Source: Undibacterium sp. 5I1 (GTDB lineage: Bacteria; Pseudomonadota; Gammaproteobacteria; Burkholderiales; Burkholderiaceae_D). Taken from it: a stretch of 64,000 bases of DNA. Below, piece by piece: positions 62,934 to 64,000 of the stretch (position 1 is the stretch's first letter; every line of letters begins with the position of its first letter). The notes below the pieces were generated by a model that saw nothing but the letters and a program-made list of their open reading frames with translations, was not told the origin of the DNA and searched no databases. The position numbers and the translations under genes were made by a program. The DNA is taken from positions 3,224,001 to 3,288,000 of the forward strand of contig NZ_JAVIWI010000001.1 of the NCBI RefSeq assembly GCF_034314085.1, in the 5' to 3' direction.

Positions 62934-63821
62934 TCAGGCAGTTGCGTGAGCAGGCAAGCGCAGCAGCGAAATATTCCATTGCAAGTAATTTTTGAAGCCG
63001 ATGAAAGTGTATTTCGTCATAAAGAGACACAGCATGAATAAGGCAATACCACCGAGCAGAAGGCCAATACCTTGCATGACATGGTATCGATTCAAACCAT
63101 TGTCAACATTGACTTGAATACCGCCTTGCTCACCCTTGCTTTCTATTGCGATGGTGGTTGCACCGAGAGTGTTGCTGGCTACAGCACTAGATGCGCTATT
63201 CGCTACAATGCTGGAGGCGCTATTGACTGGATTATTGGTAGTTGTTTTAGAACCGGTGGAAGACATCGGCTCCACAGAATCAGACGACGCGGTATCACCA
63301 TCTTCAGTATTAATTCCGCCTGGCGTAATATCGACGGTGACATTTTTACGACCATGGAATTTGAGATCATGGTCATCCATGATCACCACATGATGGTTGT
63401 GCGACGGCATGTCAAATTTAAAATGTTCTACGCCGGACAGACCACCTGCTGCAATCGCAATGCCAGCAACATAGAAACTTAATGAAGTGACGTAGGCTGC
63501 CACGAGCATGCTGACATACACAATCGCCGGAATAATCATAAATAAGTTAAACACCATCACGCCTAACAGAGCCACCAGCAAAGCCGCCAGATTAGCCGGG
63601 CTAGCGCGATGCTTAAACGCATCCAGGCGCGCTTTACTGCGTTGTTGCGCAGCGACCAATTGTGGCGAAGGCAAACTGGCAGCAACTTGCTCTTCGCTGC
63701 GCCCCGCCATTAAAGCGTCAATAAATTTGCTCTCGTAAGCCCACATGGTTTCTTCCACTACCGCTGTAGGTAAGCCATCCAGCGATTGCTTGAGGGCATT
63801 CATATATTCTGATTTGTTCAT
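62934..63821 (-). CDS. HAAS/DUF1700-domain membrane protein
   Basis: 295 residues from MNKSEYMNALKQSLDGLP; GAGGAGA lies 5 bases upstream (the frame is open to 63887). N-terminal HAAS domain (about 1-55; LKQSLDGLPTAVVEETMWAYESKF), then a cluster of three to four membrane helices (about 75-145). A low-complexity Ser/Thr/Asn spacer (SSDSVEPMSSTGSKTTTN) follows, and a last helix near 260-280. It includes a segment DMPSHNHHVVIMDDHDLKFH with clustered His/Asp that could bind metal. It is upstream of the GIN gene in what is likely one operon; a regulator gene may lie beyond the window. Confidence 0.85.
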   Translation of the reverse strand: MNKSEYMNALKQSLDGLPTAVVEETMWAYESKFIDALMAGRSEEQVAASLPSPQLVAAQQRSKARLDAFKHRASPANLAALLVALLGVMVFNLFMIIPAIVYVSMLVAAYVTSLSFYVAGIAIAAGGLSGVEHFKFDMPSHNHHVVIMDDHDLKFHGRKNVTVDITPGGINTEDGDTASSDSVEPMSSTGSKTTTNNPVNSASSIVANSASSAVASNTLGATTIAIESKGEQGGIQVNVDNGLNRYHVMQGIGLLLGGIALFMLCLFMTKYTFIGFKNYLQWNISLLRLPAHATA

Positions 63822-64000
63822 TTTGTTCTCCTCTGATGCTCTGTGGGTAGTCATAACGGATTGCGTAGAGTGACTGTAAGCAATCACGCTGCATGGCGCT
63901 ACCGGGATGCGACAGTACGCAAGATAGTGGGATCAGATTGCGAGAGACGGTGATAGTTGGCTGGACGAACCAATAGAAAACGGGCAGGTAGATTACCTAA
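63822..64000. other. window end, no gene assigned
   Basis: A minus-strand frame is open from 64000 to a stop at 63899-63901 (33 codons visible). It could be the end of a gene outside the window, but nothing in it is recognisable. Confidence 0.3.

Noticed and set aside
63899..64000. Open minus-strand frame reaching the window end
   Set aside because: Only 33 codons visible and no recognisable sequence; cannot be called.

Overview
The window looks like a chromosomal segment from a beta-proteobacterium of the Burkholderiales, most like Oxalobacteraceae (Undibacterium-like). The grounds are the order rsmB - DUF4390 - ntrY - short ntrX, the presence of beta-proteobacterial families of unknown function (DUF1840, DUF3567, DUF2805/TIGR03643, DUF1289), and a fused 1,200-residue indolepyruvate oxidoreductase. 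No rRNA, tRNA, CRISPR array, phage or complete insertion sequence was seen. The assignment rests on recalled family knowledge, not on a search.

Layout. 1-2 kb: the 3'-truncated end of a LytTR response regulator, its LytS-type kinase and a small membrane protein, all on the minus strand. 2.3-4.6 kb: small conserved proteins and a lysophospholipase-like hydrolase. 4.9-11 kb: rsmB, DUF4390, ntrY, ntrX and a CobW-like fragment. 11.4-14 kb: DUF3567, xdhC and a probable adenine deaminase, followed by two tandem small-RNA genes with an anti-Shine-Dalgarno 5' end. 14.7-22.6 kb: an oligopeptide ABC operon (minus strand), a divergent M20 amidohydrolase and a stand-alone ClpP-like protease. 22.8-36.5 kb: two chemoreceptors, a tandemly duplicated pair (small phosphate-binding-protein-like protein plus porin), a lipoprotein with two TonB C-terminal domains, a 21-codon ORF with a perfect Shine-Dalgarno, a TonB-dependent receptor preceded by four 11-bp-phased Pho-box half sites, a metallophosphoesterase lipoprotein and a minimal TonB-domain protein. 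I infer that part of this region is a phosphate/organophosphate acquisition locus. 37-39.3 kb: alkylation repair (ogt and an Ada-AlkA fusion). 39.6-49.6 kb: aminotransferase, two orphan hypothetical genes, indolepyruvate oxidoreductase, guanine deaminase and a luciferase-like oxidoreductase. 49.6-58.9 kb: an OmpR-type two-component pair, a beta-lactamase-fold lipoprotein, an unknown membrane protein, an esterase, an MBL hydrolase, DUF1289, a YbaK-like deacylase and a PilZ protein. 59-63.8 kb: a HI0933-type flavoprotein with a coding minisatellite, an orphan sugar-type binding protein, and a GIN/HAAS (DUF1700) pair.

The most notable non-coding signals are: (i) eight copies of an approximately 80-90 bp intergenic element ending in TACTCCC/GGGAGTA with a GTCCA...TGGAC core, always within about 180 bp downstream of a stop codon; (ii) two long hairpins that share the GTCCAATCATT core; (iii) elements bounded by inverted GGACTTACGCAAAA; (iv) the tandem sRNAs; and (v) the double Pho box. 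Several conserved proteins also carry low-complexity in-frame insertions (aminotransferase, both OmpR-pair proteins, flavoprotein, NtrX linker, XdhC tail), which looks like a genome-wide habit of this lineage.
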